The position numbers and the translations under genes were made by a program. From assembly GCF_007954365.1 (NCBI RefSeq), contig NZ_VOLO01000004.1, positions 1 through 64,000 on the forward strand: DNA of 64,000 nucleotides, given 5' to 3'. This DNA is from Frigoribacterium sp. ACAM 257 (GTDB taxonomy: Bacteria > Actinomycetota > Actinomycetes > Actinomycetales > Microbacteriaceae). Positions 1 to 7,313 of the stretch are shown here, in pieces. Each line of letters starts with the position of its first letter. Within the stretch, counting starts at the first letter, position 1. Under the pieces are notes generated by a model. The model had not been told where the DNA came from. It saw only the letters and a list, made by a program, of their open reading frames with translations, and did not search any database.

Positions 1-2
1 TC

Positions 3-128
3 CTCGAGGGCACCACCGTCCACATCAGCCCCGACGCCGCCGCCCTGCTGAACCAGACCTTCAACACCGACGCCGTCCAGGACGAGATGCTCGTCGGCGT
101 CGCGAAGATCACCGTCGCCACCGAGTAG
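3..128 (+). CDS. C-terminal fragment of an unidentified, probably secreted protein
   Basis: The window opens inside a reading frame that runs 41 codons to a TAG at 126-128. The visible tail contains LLNQTFNTDAV and ends GVAKITVATE, a beta-strand-like ending. The wording resembles the end of HtaA-type or similar cell-surface beta domains of actinobacteria, but 41 residues are too few to prove this. It lies upstream of the zinc importer on the other strand and is followed by two strong hairpins, so it is the last gene of its transcript. The product is therefore best left as unknown; the start lies outside the window. Confidence 0.55.
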   Translation, partial: LEGTTVHISPDAAALLNQTFNTDAVQDEMLVGVAKITVATE

Positions 129-198
129 GGTCCGCCCTCACCCGAGTGACGACGACACCGGCCCCGACCCTGCACGTGGGCCGGTGTTCCCGGTGGGG

Positions 199-228
199 CC
201 CCGTCCCGCGCCTCGGCGTGGGACGGGG
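199..228 (+). terminator. Hairpin downstream of the first gene
   Basis: CCCCGTCCC at 199-207 pairs with GGGACGGGG at 220-228 and is followed by TTCTCCC. It lies 70 bp after the stop of the preceding gene and probably acts as a first terminator. Confidence 0.55.
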
Positions 229-257
229 TTCTCCCATCGCTCCGTCGTGAGACGCCA

Positions 258-292
258 GGAAAGGTCCTTCCCCGCTCGGGGAAGGACCTTTT
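258..292 (+). terminator. Strong intrinsic terminator
   Basis: A perfect 14-bp stem (AAAGGTCCTTCCCC at 260-273 with its complement from 278) closes on a GCTC loop and runs into a short T tract (TTTTCTGT). It is A/T-flanked on both sides and could stop transcription in both directions, separating the first gene from the convergent zinc operon. Confidence 0.8.
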
Positions 293-365
293 CTGTCGTC
301 TCGGCGCCGCTCGACGGGTCCGGGGACGGGACGGGGCCGGGGCCGGCCACCCCGGGTCGGCACCA

Positions 366-463
366 TTCAGGAGGTGCGGGCTGGCGCCTCCTGAACTGTG
401 CACTAATCAGGACGCTGCGCACCTGTGCTGCGCGACTCAGGACAGAGATTCCTGAATGAGGAG
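366..463 (+). repeat. 98-bp intergenic repeat element, copy 1
   Basis: The first of three copies of a 98-bp element (others at 29555 and 55824). It is built from 7-base half-sites at fixed offsets: TTCAGGA at 0, TCCTGAA at 23, ATCAGGA at 40, CTCAGGA at 70, and TTCCTGAATGAGGAG at 83-97. The spacers between half-sites are not conserved, only their lengths. It ends 11 bp from the 3' end of the aztD-like gene. Together with the hairpins this accounts for the gene-free stretch 129-474. Confidence 0.85.
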
Positions 464-474
464 AGAGCGACGCG

Positions 475-1764
475 CTAGCCGGTGACGACCGCGATCTCGT
501 TCGCCGCGACGCCGAGGTCGCCCGTGGCCGTGACCTCGCCGGTGGCGACGTCCACCGCGTGGATCGAGCCCGACGCAGGGTCGGTCACGTACGCGGTGTC
601 GCCGACGACCGAGAGGCTCGGGTGCGAGTCCTGCCACTCGGCCGGCCCCTCCCACGCCCCGATCACCGGGTACGAGGCCCCGAACGAGCCTGTGCCGGTG
701 CCGACGTCGAGCACGTGCAGCGCCCCGTCGGTGCCGAGCACGAGCGCGTCGTCGTCGGCGGTGCGGCCGACGCCCTTCCAGGTGTACGCCACGCCGGACG
801 GCAGGTCGAGCACCTGCGACGAGGCCGCGGCCGTGTCGACCATGGTCAGCTGCGTCAGCTCGTAGCCCTCGGAGTCGGGGTCGCTGTTGTAGTCGCCGAG
901 CATGACGGGCGACGAGTCGGTGACGTAGGCGTTGCCGGTGCGGCCGTACTCGTCAGCGGCGGCGATCTTCGTGAAGGCGCCGTCGTCGTAGAGGAGCACG
1001 CCGTCGCTGCAGCCGAACACGGCGACCTCGTCGGCCGTGGTGCCCTCGCCGTGCACGGAGGGGCACTCCTCGCTGCGGGCGGTCTCCTCGCCGTCGGCGT
1101 CGAGCGCCCGCACGCCGACCCGCGACTCGGAGTCGCCGATCGTAGTGAGCAGCGTGCCGTCCTCGAGCTCGATCGAGACGCCGTGGTGGGCCTCGGGCGA
1201 CGAGATCGTCTCGGTCGCGGGCAGCTCGCCGGTCGACGAGACGTCGAGCAGGTCGGCCGTCTCGAAGACGGTGGTGTCGCCGGTCCCGTCCGAGAACAGG
1301 ATCGTCTTGTCGCCGTGGCGCACGACGTGGCCGGGCGTCGGCGCCTCGAAGACGAGGTCGGTGAGCTCGGGCTCTGCCGTGTAGGACTTCCCGTCGGCGG
1401 TCCAGGCCCCGGTGTCGAGCACCTGGAACCCCGCCTCGGTCGAGACGAGCACGTGCCGCCCGTCGCCCGCCGGGTTGACCCGGGTGAAGCCGGCCAGCTC
1501 GATGTCGGCGACGGTCTCGAGCGTGGTCGCGTCGAGCACGAGCACCCCGCCGTCGTAGGTGGCCGCGATGCGGGGCTGCGCCGAGGAGGCGGTGGTCGCG
1601 CCCGCCTCGGAGACCGCGCCGGTCGCGGCGTCGCCGCCCGCGCCTCCTGCGCCCGAGCCTGCCGTTCCGCTGCACGCGGTGAGGGCGAGCGCGGCCGAGG
1701 CGGCGAGGGCAAGGCCGGCGAGGGCCCTGGTGCGGTGTCGCTGGGTCATGTGTCGCTGGGTCAT
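475..1764 (-). CDS. aztD: AztD-like zinc metallochaperone lipoprotein (paralogue 1)
   Basis: A 429-residue lipoprotein: a hydrophobic segment ends in the lipobox LALTAC (Cys about 31), followed by a Gly/Ala-rich linker and WD-like beta-propeller repeats (LVLDATTLETVADIEL, LHVLDVGTG, IHAVDVATGEV). The late stretch with AWEGPAEWQDSHPSLSV and AYVTDPASGSIHAVD matches my memory of AztD, the periplasmic chaperone that hands zinc to AztC. It is the last gene of the operon, 43 bp after aztC. Unlike paralogue 2 it lacks the HGDHSHYY loop: the corresponding place near residue 120 reads AWTADGKSYTAEP. The start is doubled by a 15-bp tandem duplication, so translation may begin at 1764 or 1749. Metal binding is inferred only. 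Confidence 0.8.
   Translation of the reverse strand: MTQRHMTQRHRTRALAGLALAASAALALTACSGTAGSGAGGAGGDAATGAVSEAGATTASSAQPRIAATYDGGVLVLDATTLETVADIELAGFTRVNPAGDGRHVLVSTEAGFQVLDTGAWTADGKSYTAEPELTDLVFEAPTPGHVVRHGDKTILFSDGTGDTTVFETADLLDVSSTGELPATETISSPEAHHGVSIELEDGTLLTTIGDSESRVGVRALDADGEETARSEECPSVHGEGTTADEVAVFGCSDGVLLYDDGAFTKIAAADEYGRTGNAYVTDSSPVMLGDYNSDPDSEGYELTQLTMVDTAAASSQVLDLPSGVAYTWKGVGRTADDDALVLGTDGALHVLDVGTGTGSFGASYPVIGAWEGPAEWQDSHPSLSVVGDTAYVTDPASGSIHAVDVATGEVTATGDLGVAANEIAVVTG
1735..1764 (-). repeat. 15-bp tandem duplication over the start codon
   Basis: The coding strand reads ATGACCCAGCGACAC twice in direct succession (1764-1750 and 1749-1735), so the protein begins MTQRHMTQRH. Both copies supply an in-frame ATG. 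It is a probable replication-slippage product without effect on the mature lipoprotein. Confidence 0.85.
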
Positions 1765-1807
1765 GTGATCCGTTTCCGTGTTCGGTGAGGGGGGTGGTGC
1801 GGGCCGG

Positions 1808-2926
1808 TCAGGGCGACAGGCCGGTCGCGATGAGCTGCTCGTTCGAGCGCATCATCTCGAGGTAGGTCTCGGCTCCCCCGCCGGGGGCGCTGAGCGACTC
1901 GGTGTGCAGGGCGACGACGTCGACGTCGACGTCGGCCTCGTCGGCGAGGACCTGCACGAGGCGGTCGGGCTGGGAGGCGTCGGCGAAGATCGTGCCGACC
2001 CCCGCCTCCTCGATCGCGTCGGTGAGCCCCGCCAGGTCGGACGCGCTCGGCGCCGCCAGCGTCGTGCCGCTCGGCAGCACCGCCCCGACGACGCGGAACC
2101 CGTACCGCTCGGCGAGGTAGCCGAAGACGTGGTGGTTGGTGACGAGCGCACGGCGCTCGGCCGGGATCGCGCCGAAGCTCGCCTCGAGGTCGGCGTCGAG
2201 CTGCTCGAGCTGGCCCCGGTAGGAGGCGGCGGCCGACTCGAGCGCGCCGGCGTCGAGGCCGTCGACCTGCGTCGCCAGCTCGCGCTCGAGCCCGTCGACG
2301 ACGTCGAGCATCCGCTGCGGGTCGGTCCAGAAGTGCGGGTCGAGCTCGCCCTCGGCGTCGCCCTCGGCGTAGGCCAGGGGCTCGATCAGGTCGCCGGCCT
2401 CGACGACGGGCACGCCCGCGGCCTCGGCGGAGTCGACGTGCTGCTGCAGGCCCTCCTCGAGGCCGAGGCCGTTCGAGACGACCAGGTCGGCGTCGCGCAG
2501 GTCGGCGGCCTCCCGGGCCGAGATCTCGACGCTGTGCGGGTCGGCCCCCGGGGGCATCAGGGTGACGACGTCGGCCTGGTCGCCGATCAGCTCGTCGACG
2601 ACGTCGCCGAGGATGTTCGTCGTGACGACGACGCGCGGGGTGCCGGCGGCTGCGCCGCCTGTGCCGCCGGGGCCACCCGGGCCGCCGTCGGCGAGGGCCG
2701 AGCAGCCGCTGGTGACGAGCAGCACGGCCAGGGCGGCGGCTGCTGTCGCGACTGCACGCGCGGGCCGCGCGGGTCGCGCGGGTCGGACACCCCCGAGTGG
2801 ACCATGCACCCCGGAACGACGGGGTGTTCCGTCCACTCCGGGGTGCCGGAGGGGGGCGGGGGCGGGCGCAGCGTCGGCAGTGGGAGCAACGCCGGAGCGG
2901 GAGGGGAGGAGGCGCGCGGGGCTCAT
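1808..2926 (-). CDS. aztC: Zinc ABC transporter substrate-binding lipoprotein (ZnuA/AztC type)
   Basis: A cluster A-I metal-binding receptor. After the lipobox LLVTSGC come the fold's expected ligands: His in PPGADPHSVE, His in LDPHFWTDP, His in TNHHVFGYLAERYG and Asp in IFADASQPD. An acidic segment (AEGDAEGELD) takes the place of the usual His-rich loop. The ATG at 2926 overlaps the upstream stop (ATGA), which suggests coupling, but it gives an unusually long region of about 55 residues before the hydrophobic core. A GTG at 2809 would give a normal lipoprotein signal. That extra N-terminal stretch is encoded largely by a palindromic repeat (2788-2845). Function as zinc receptor is inferred from family and operon. 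Confidence 0.88.
   Translation of the reverse strand: MSPARLLPSRSGVAPTADAAPAPAPLRHPGVDGTPRRSGVHGPLGGVRPARPARPARAVATAAAALAVLLVTSGCSALADGGPGGPGGTGGAAAGTPRVVVTTNILGDVVDELIGDQADVVTLMPPGADPHSVEISAREAADLRDADLVVSNGLGLEEGLQQHVDSAEAAGVPVVEAGDLIEPLAYAEGDAEGELDPHFWTDPQRMLDVVDGLERELATQVDGLDAGALESAAASYRGQLEQLDADLEASFGAIPAERRALVTNHHVFGYLAERYGFRVVGAVLPSGTTLAAPSASDLAGLTDAIEEAGVGTIFADASQPDRLVQVLADEADVDVDVVALHTESLSAPGGGAETYLEMMRSNEQLIATGLSP
2788..2845. repeat. CACCCC...GGGGTG palindrome inside the aztC 5' coding region
   Basis: Outer arms CACCCCCGAGTGGAC and GTCCACTCCGGGGTG enclose inner arms ATGCACCCCG and CGGGGTGT, giving a nested hairpin of 58 bp. Palindromes of the same style lie in gene-free DNA at 48840-48897 and 6276-6351, so this copy appears to sit inside, or just upstream of, the true aztC start. 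Confidence 0.75.
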
Positions 2927-4353
2927 CGGCCCGTCTCCACGACCAGGCGGCCGGGCAGCGACAGCGTGCGGGCGACCCGCGCCGAGTCGGCGTGGTCGAT
3001 CTCGTGGACGACTCCCGCCGACGGCGAGTTGAGGTAGCTGCGCGACGCGTCGACCTCGAGCACGACGCCGGCGGGCAGCTCGGGGCCGCCGGCTCCCGCG
3101 ACGAGGTCGGCGGCGACGAGAGGCTCGGTCTGCGCGAGGACGCCCTCGGGCGAGAGGACCATCACGCGTCCGGAGACGTCGACCGCCACGACCGTGTCGT
3201 CGGAGTCGCCGACGGCTGTGGCCCGCAGCAGGGGCTCGGGGGTCTCGATCAGCGTCCAGGTGCGGGCCCGCGTGTCGAGCAGCCACGCACCGCGGGTGCC
3301 GGCGACGGAGGCGACCGCCGGGCGTCCGGGACGCGCCTGGAACGAGGTGGCGACGTCCGACGCGGCCGTCCCGGCCGGGTACGGGATGCGCTCGAGCGTC
3401 ACGTCGCCGGCGCTGTCGGCGGTGGCGAGCACGGCGCCGTCGGCACAGCCGACGACCACGCCGACGCGGGTCGTTGCCGAGCCGCGGAGGGCAGGGCAGG
3501 GCTCCTCGAGGCCGTCGACGGGCTCGCCCTCGGCCGTCGTGACGACGACCGTGTCGGCGAGCACGGGCGCGGCCGGCGCGGAGGCGTCGGCAGACCCGGA
3601 CACGGACGTGGCGGACGCGTCGGCCGCGTCGGAGGCGTCGGAGGCGGCCGCGTCGGAGGCGTCGGCCGCGTCGCTGACGACGCTCGCGATCAGCTCGTCG
3701 CCGAGCGGCACGAGCACTCCGTCGTGCGGCGTCCCCTCGATCCGGCCGACCGAGTCGAGCTTGCCGTCGCCCAGTGCGTCGCCGTCGAATACGAGCCCCG
3801 TGCCGGTGGCCGGCCAGAAGGCGGCGGTGAGGGACGCACTGGAGGCGGCCCGCACCTCCTGCGCACCGCCCTCGGCGGACGAAGAGGCGGCTGATCCGGG
3901 GCTGCCACTGCCGGTCTCGACGCCGAGGTCTTCCAGGTCGTCGGGCTCGGCGACGATCCGTGGCTCGGCGAGGTAGTAGTGCGAGTGGTCGCCGTGGGGA
4001 ACGGTCCAGGCGCCGCCGTCGACGACGGTGAGCCGCCCGTCCGGGGTCGCCGCGAAGAGGTGCCGGCCGTCGGTCGTGAGCGAGGAGGCGTCGCCGAGCG
4101 AGCCCCCGGACGCCAGCTCGACGATCTCGCCCGAGGCAGGGTCGAGGGCGCTCAGCACGTCGCCGTCGAGGGCGACGAGGCGGAGCTGCGGCTCCTGGAG
4201 CTCGCGGGCTCCCTCGACGTACCCGTGCGGGACGGCGGTCTCGTCGGCACCGGTCGTGCCGGCGTCGTCGGCGGAGTCGGCGCCGGGGCTGCAGGCCGCG
4301 AGGGCGAGCAGCGCGACGAGGGCGGCGGGGAGGAGGGCTGTTCTTCTGGTCAC
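2923..4353 (-). CDS. aztD: AztD-like zinc metallochaperone lipoprotein with His-rich loop (paralogue 2)
   Basis: A 476-residue beta-propeller lipoprotein (lipobox LLALAAC, Cys about 21) homologous to the gene at 475-1764. Residues about 116-134 read AWTVPHGDHSHYYLAEP, a His/Asp loop of the kind expected to bind zinc. A low-complexity Ala/Ser/Asp insertion (roughly residues 220-250) sits between propeller blades. The start overlaps the aztB stop (ATGA at 4350-4353) and its own stop overlaps the aztC start, so the three are translationally coupled. Having two AztD-like proteins on either side of AztC is unusual. The role as zinc donor is by analogy with AztD; direct evidence is only the fold-like repeats, the loop and the context. 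Confidence 0.8.
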   Translation of the reverse strand: MTRRTALLPAALVALLALAACSPGADSADDAGTTGADETAVPHGYVEGARELQEPQLRLVALDGDVLSALDPASGEIVELASGGSLGDASSLTTDGRHLFAATPDGRLTVVDGGAWTVPHGDHSHYYLAEPRIVAEPDDLEDLGVETGSGSPGSAASSSAEGGAQEVRAASSASLTAAFWPATGTGLVFDGDALGDGKLDSVGRIEGTPHDGVLVPLGDELIASVVSDAADASDAAASDASDAADASATSVSGSADASAPAAPVLADTVVVTTAEGEPVDGLEEPCPALRGSATTRVGVVVGCADGAVLATADSAGDVTLERIPYPAGTAASDVATSFQARPGRPAVASVAGTRGAWLLDTRARTWTLIETPEPLLRATAVGDSDDTVVAVDVSGRVMVLSPEGVLAQTEPLVAADLVAGAGGPELPAGVVLEVDASRSYLNSPSAGVVHEIDHADSARVARTLSLPGRLVVETGR

Positions 4354-5363
4354 GAGTGCGGGGTCGCTTCCTGTCGCGCCGGTGGCGCGAGGTCGAGGGG
4401 CGGGCGGTCAGGTGCGGGGTTGGCGGCGAGCACGAGGGTGGCTGCCGTCGTCGCGGATGCGGATGCGGGTGCGGGTGCGGGTGCCGGTGCGGACGTGGAT
4501 GCGGGCGTCGCTCCGGCGGTCGCGTCGGGCGTCGATCCCGAGGAGGCGCGGTCTCCGACCACGGCTCGCGCTGCGGCTGACAGCCCGGCCAGGGCCACCG
4601 CGCACGCGGCGATGCTCGCGCCCGCCGCGGTCGAGGCGTGCCACGAGACGAGCAGCCCGACGAGCACGGCGAGGGCACCGACGAGAGCGGCGGCGGCCAT
4701 GGTGGTGGGGATGCGCCGGGTCCACTGGGCGGCGGCCACGGCCGGGGCGATCAAGAGGCCGACGACGAGGAGGCTGCCGACCGCCTGGTACGAGGCGACG
4801 ACGACGAGCGTGACGAGCCCGACCAGCACGACGTGGGCGAGCCCCGGACGGAGGCCGGACGTGCTCGCGACCCGCGGGTCGAAGGCCAGGGCCACGAACG
4901 GGCGGTGGAACGCGGCCGTGACGACCACCCCGACGACGACCGCGACGGCGATGAACACGAGGTCGCCCTGGTCGACGGCCAGCACGTCACCGAACAGCAC
5001 GGCCGTGAGGTCGGTCGCGAAGGAGCGCGAGCGGGAGACGATCACGACGCCCACGCTGAGCATCGCGACGTAGAGCAGGCCGATGGCGGTGTCGGGAGAG
5101 ACCCGCGAGCGTCGCGTGACGAGACCGACGCCGGCCGTCATCACGGCGGCGCTGACCGCGGCGCCGAGCACGGCGGGCAGCCCGAGGAGCGCGGCCAGGG
5201 CGACGCCGGGCAGGACTCCGTGCGCCATCGCCTCGCCGAGGAAAGCCATGCCGCGGACGACGACCCAGGTGCCGACGACGCCGCAGAGCACGGCGACGAG
5301 CACGCCGCCGACGAGGGCCCTGAGCATGAACGCCGTGCTGAACGGGTCGAGGAGAAAGGTCAC
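4350..5363 (-). CDS. aztB: Zinc ABC transporter permease (ZnuB/AztB type)
   Basis: A polytopic ABC-3 family permease of about 337 residues with the typical opening FMLRALVGGVLVAVLCGVVGT and a motif GEAMAHGVLPGVALA. Eight or so hydrophobic segments are visible. The reading frame is open farther upstream, but the GTG at 5363 fits the family start and lies 8 bp after a -10-like TATGGT, so the message is probably leaderless. The C-terminus ends in an Ala/Pro/Ser-rich tail encoded by hexanucleotide repeats near 4450-4500. First gene of the leftward operon aztB-aztD2-aztC-aztD1. Confidence 0.9.
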   Translation of the reverse strand: MTFLLDPFSTAFMLRALVGGVLVAVLCGVVGTWVVVRGMAFLGEAMAHGVLPGVALAALLGLPAVLGAAVSAAVMTAGVGLVTRRSRVSPDTAIGLLYVAMLSVGVVIVSRSRSFATDLTAVLFGDVLAVDQGDLVFIAVAVVVGVVVTAAFHRPFVALAFDPRVASTSGLRPGLAHVVLVGLVTLVVVASYQAVGSLLVVGLLIAPAVAAAQWTRRIPTTMAAAALVGALAVLVGLLVSWHASTAAGASIAACAVALAGLSAAARAVVGDRASSGSTPDATAGATPASTSAPAPAPAPASASATTAATLVLAANPAPDRPPLDLAPPARQEATPHS

Positions 5364-5371
5364 GAGGCACG

Positions 5372-5401
5372 ACCATACATGAAAACGATTATCAGTATGA
5401 T
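5372..5401. promoter_or_regulatory. Bidirectional aztA/aztB promoter with Zur-like box
   Basis: TGAAAACGATTATCA at 5380-5394 is a 7-1-7 inverted repeat of the kind bound by actinobacterial Zur. TATGAT at 5396-5401 (+ strand) lies 6 bp before the aztA ATG at 5408, and TATGGT at 5377-5372 (- strand) lies 8 bp before the aztB GTG at 5363. Both genes should therefore start at or next to their transcription start. The box is centred almost exactly between the two -10 elements, so one bound repressor would shut both promoters when zinc is ample. Confidence 0.8.
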
Positions 5402-5407
5402 CAAGGC

Positions 5408-6106
5408 ATGGACATCGCACCGTCACCCTCCGCGCCTGCCTCCGACCTCGCTCCGGACCTGCCGGAGCGGGTCTCGAGGACGGTCGCGCGCCTCCTCGGG
5501 GTCAGCGCCCACCACGACGGTCGCACCGCCCTGCAGGACGTCGACGTGGACGTGCTCGGCGGTCGGCTGACGGCGCTCGTCGGCCCCAACGGCTCGGGCA
5601 AGTCGACGCTGCTGGGGGTGCTGGCCGGCACCCACCGCGACGTGGAGGGGCAGGTCGCCCTGCCCGCGTCGGGCACGACCGCGTTCGTCGTCCAGCGGAG
5701 TGCGGTCACCGACCGGCTGCCGATCACCGTGCGGGAGACCGTCGCGATGGGGAGGTGGGGGTCGCTCGGAGCGTGGCGGCCGCTCGGGCGTCGTGACCGC
5801 GCCGTCGTCGACGACTGCCTCGAGGCGCTCGACGTCGCCGACCTCGCGCGGCGCCCGCTGGCGGCGCTGTCGGGCGGGCAGCGGCAGCGCGTGCTCGTGG
5901 CACAGGGGCTGGCACGCCAGGCCGACCTGCTCTTGCTCGACGAGCCGACGGCCGGGGTCGACGCCGCCGCCACGACCCTGATCCGCGCGGCGATCAGCGC
6001 CGAGCTCGCCCGGGGAGCGACCGTCGTCGAGGCGACGCACGACCATGCGCTGCGCGGGCCGGGCATCGACGTCGTGCACCTCGTGGACGGTCGCCGCGTG
6101 GCCTGA
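5408..6106 (+). CDS. aztA: Zinc ABC transporter ATP-binding protein (AztA type)
   Basis: A 232-residue ABC ATPase. Walker A is GPNGSGKST, the Q-loop lies around VVQRS, the signature is LSGGQRQRV, Walker B is LLLLDEPTAGVD, and the H-loop His is in VEATHDHAL. It energises the AztB permease encoded divergently. The ATG at 5408 follows a -10-like hexamer so closely that the transcript is probably leaderless. Transcription away from the other az genes, yet from the same operator, keeps the subunits co-regulated. Confidence 0.92.
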   Translation: MDIAPSPSAPASDLAPDLPERVSRTVARLLGVSAHHDGRTALQDVDVDVLGGRLTALVGPNGSGKSTLLGVLAGTHRDVEGQVALPASGTTAFVVQRSAVTDRLPITVRETVAMGRWGSLGAWRPLGRRDRAVVDDCLEALDVADLARRPLAALSGGQRQRVLVAQGLARQADLLLLDEPTAGVDAAATTLIRAAISAELARGATVVEATHDHALRGPGIDVVHLVDGRRVA

Positions 6107-6184
6107 GCGCGGATGCGCGGCTGCGCGGCGCGGCTGCAGGCGCACCTCGGCGACACGCCTGGCGGCCGCCGCACGCGGCTGTGC

Positions 6185-6256
6185 GCCCGCACCCCGCGAA
6201 CCCGCGCGGACCCTCGCGCGCGCCGGAGGGTGTGCGCGGGTTCCGCGGGCGCGGGC
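6185..6256. repeat. Long palindrome, copy 1 of a GC-rich pair
   Basis: Left arm around GCCCGCACCCCGCGAACCCG pairs with right arm around CGGGTTCCGCGGGCGCGGGC. The centre CGCGCCGGAGGGT followed by GCGCGGGTT is shared with the palindrome at 6373-6446, so the two are related copies. Confidence 0.65.
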
Positions 6257-6275
6257 AACGAGCGCCTCCGCTGGG

Positions 6276-6351
6276 CGCGAGCTACACCCGCGGACCAGCG
6301 CTACACCCCTCGTTCCACGGGCGTAGTGCGGGTCCGGGGGTGTAGCTCGCG
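6276..6351. repeat. Palindrome with CGCGAGCTACACCC arms
   Basis: CGCGAGCTACACCC at the left pairs with GGGTGTAGCTCGCG at the right, with a nested inner stem (GCGCTAC with GTAGTGC) and GGACC/GGTCC between. Same nested design as the elements at 2788 and 48840. Confidence 0.7.
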
Positions 6352-6372
6352 TGATGGCCGCGGCACGCGCAG

Positions 6373-6446
6373 CGTCCGCACCCCATGAACCCGCCCACAC
6401 CCCCGCACGCGCCGGAGGGTCCGCGCGGGTTCGTGGGGTGCGGACG
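6373..6446. repeat. Long palindrome, copy 2 of a GC-rich pair
   Basis: CGTCCGCACCCCATGAACCC pairs with GGGTTCGTGGGGTGCGGACG (one mismatch), enclosing the same centre as the copy at 6185. It lies directly upstream of the methyltransferase start. Confidence 0.75.
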
Positions 6447-6453
6447 GCGCGCG

Positions 6454-7209
6454 ATGATGGTCGGCGTGCAGCTGCCGCCGAGTGGACCCCCGCGTGAGCC
6501 CGACGCGGGCACCGATGCCGACACGGGCCCGGACGCAGGCGCGGGCGCGGTTGCGGGCGCGGACGTCGTCCGTGCGGCCTACGCCGAGCGCGCCGGCGAG
6601 TACGCGGCAGTGCTCGGTTCGATGAGCGCGGTGCACCCCGACGACATCGACCTCGTCACCCGCTGGGCCAGGGGCCTCGACGGACCCGTGCTCGACCTCG
6701 GCTGCGGACCAGGCCACTGGACGGCGTACCTCGCCGGGCACGGACTCGCGCAGGGCGGTCATGCCGCGCCAGAGCACGCGGGGAGCGGCGGCCTCGACGT
6801 GACGGGCGTCGACCCCGTGCCGGCGTTCGTGGAGCACGCCCGACGCACGCACCCGGGCGTCCGCTACGAGGTCGGCACGGCCGAGCACCTGTCCGCGGAC
6901 GACGGCAGCGTGGGCGGGGTGCTCGCGTGGTACTCGCTGATCCATCACGGTCCGGACGCGATCGAGGAGCCGTTGCGCGAGATCACGCGCGTCCTGCGTC
7001 CGGGCGGGCGCCTCCTCGTGGGGTTCTTCGAGGCGCCGACGCCGGAGCCGTTCGACCACGCCGTCGTGACGGCCTGGCGCTGGCCGGTCGCCGAGCTCGC
7101 CGCGAGGCTCGAGGCAGCTGACCTCACCGTGCTCGAGACGACGACGCGCACCGACCCTGGCTCCCGCCCGCACGCGGCCGTCGTCGCCGAGCGCCGCCCC
7201 CGCGACTGA
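6454..7209 (+). CDS. Class I SAM-dependent methyltransferase
   Basis: A protein of about 251 residues. Motif I is VLDLGCGPGHWTAYLA, followed by an acidic motif II (TGVDPVPAF), the post-I region LAWYSLIHH and LRPGGRLLVGFFEAP, all standard for small-molecule or ubiE/TehB-like methyltransferases. The frame is open from 6385, but its first 23 codons lie inside a palindromic repeat; the ATG at 6454 is the first start after that repeat. The N-terminus carries a Gly/Ala/Asp-rich low-complexity stretch (residues about 12-35). It is a single-gene unit ending at a hairpin. The substrate cannot be told. Confidence 0.85.
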   Translation: MMVGVQLPPSGPPREPDAGTDADTGPDAGAGAVAGADVVRAAYAERAGEYAAVLGSMSAVHPDDIDLVTRWARGLDGPVLDLGCGPGHWTAYLAGHGLAQGGHAAPEHAGSGGLDVTGVDPVPAFVEHARRTHPGVRYEVGTAEHLSADDGSVGGVLAWYSLIHHGPDAIEEPLREITRVLRPGGRLLVGFFEAPTPEPFDHAVVTAWRWPVAELAARLEAADLTVLETTTRTDPGSRPHAAVVAERRPRD

Positions 7210-7262
7210 CGCTGCCGAGCAGCGCGGCCCCTGGACACCGCACGGCTGCCGGCCCGGACGAC

Positions 7263-7297
7263 GGACGCCCCGGTGCCGGGTCGGCAGCGGGGCGTCC
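7263..7297. terminator. Bidirectional hairpin between convergent genes
   Basis: GGACGCCCC at 7263-7271 pairs with GGGGCGTCC at 7289-7297; an alternative stem uses CTGCCGGCCCGG upstream. It lies between the convergent methyltransferase and deoC. Confidence 0.65.
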
Positions 7298-7313
7298 GAG
7301 AGACGATCAGCGA

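Larger units (their letters stand above)
6107..6453. other. Gene-free stretch filled with three large palindromes
   Basis: Between aztA and the methyltransferase there is no convincing reading frame. The space is almost entirely taken up by three long inverted repeats (6185-6256, 6276-6351, 6373-6446). The first two may terminate aztA transcription; the third ends 8 bp before the next start codon. Confidence 0.7.
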
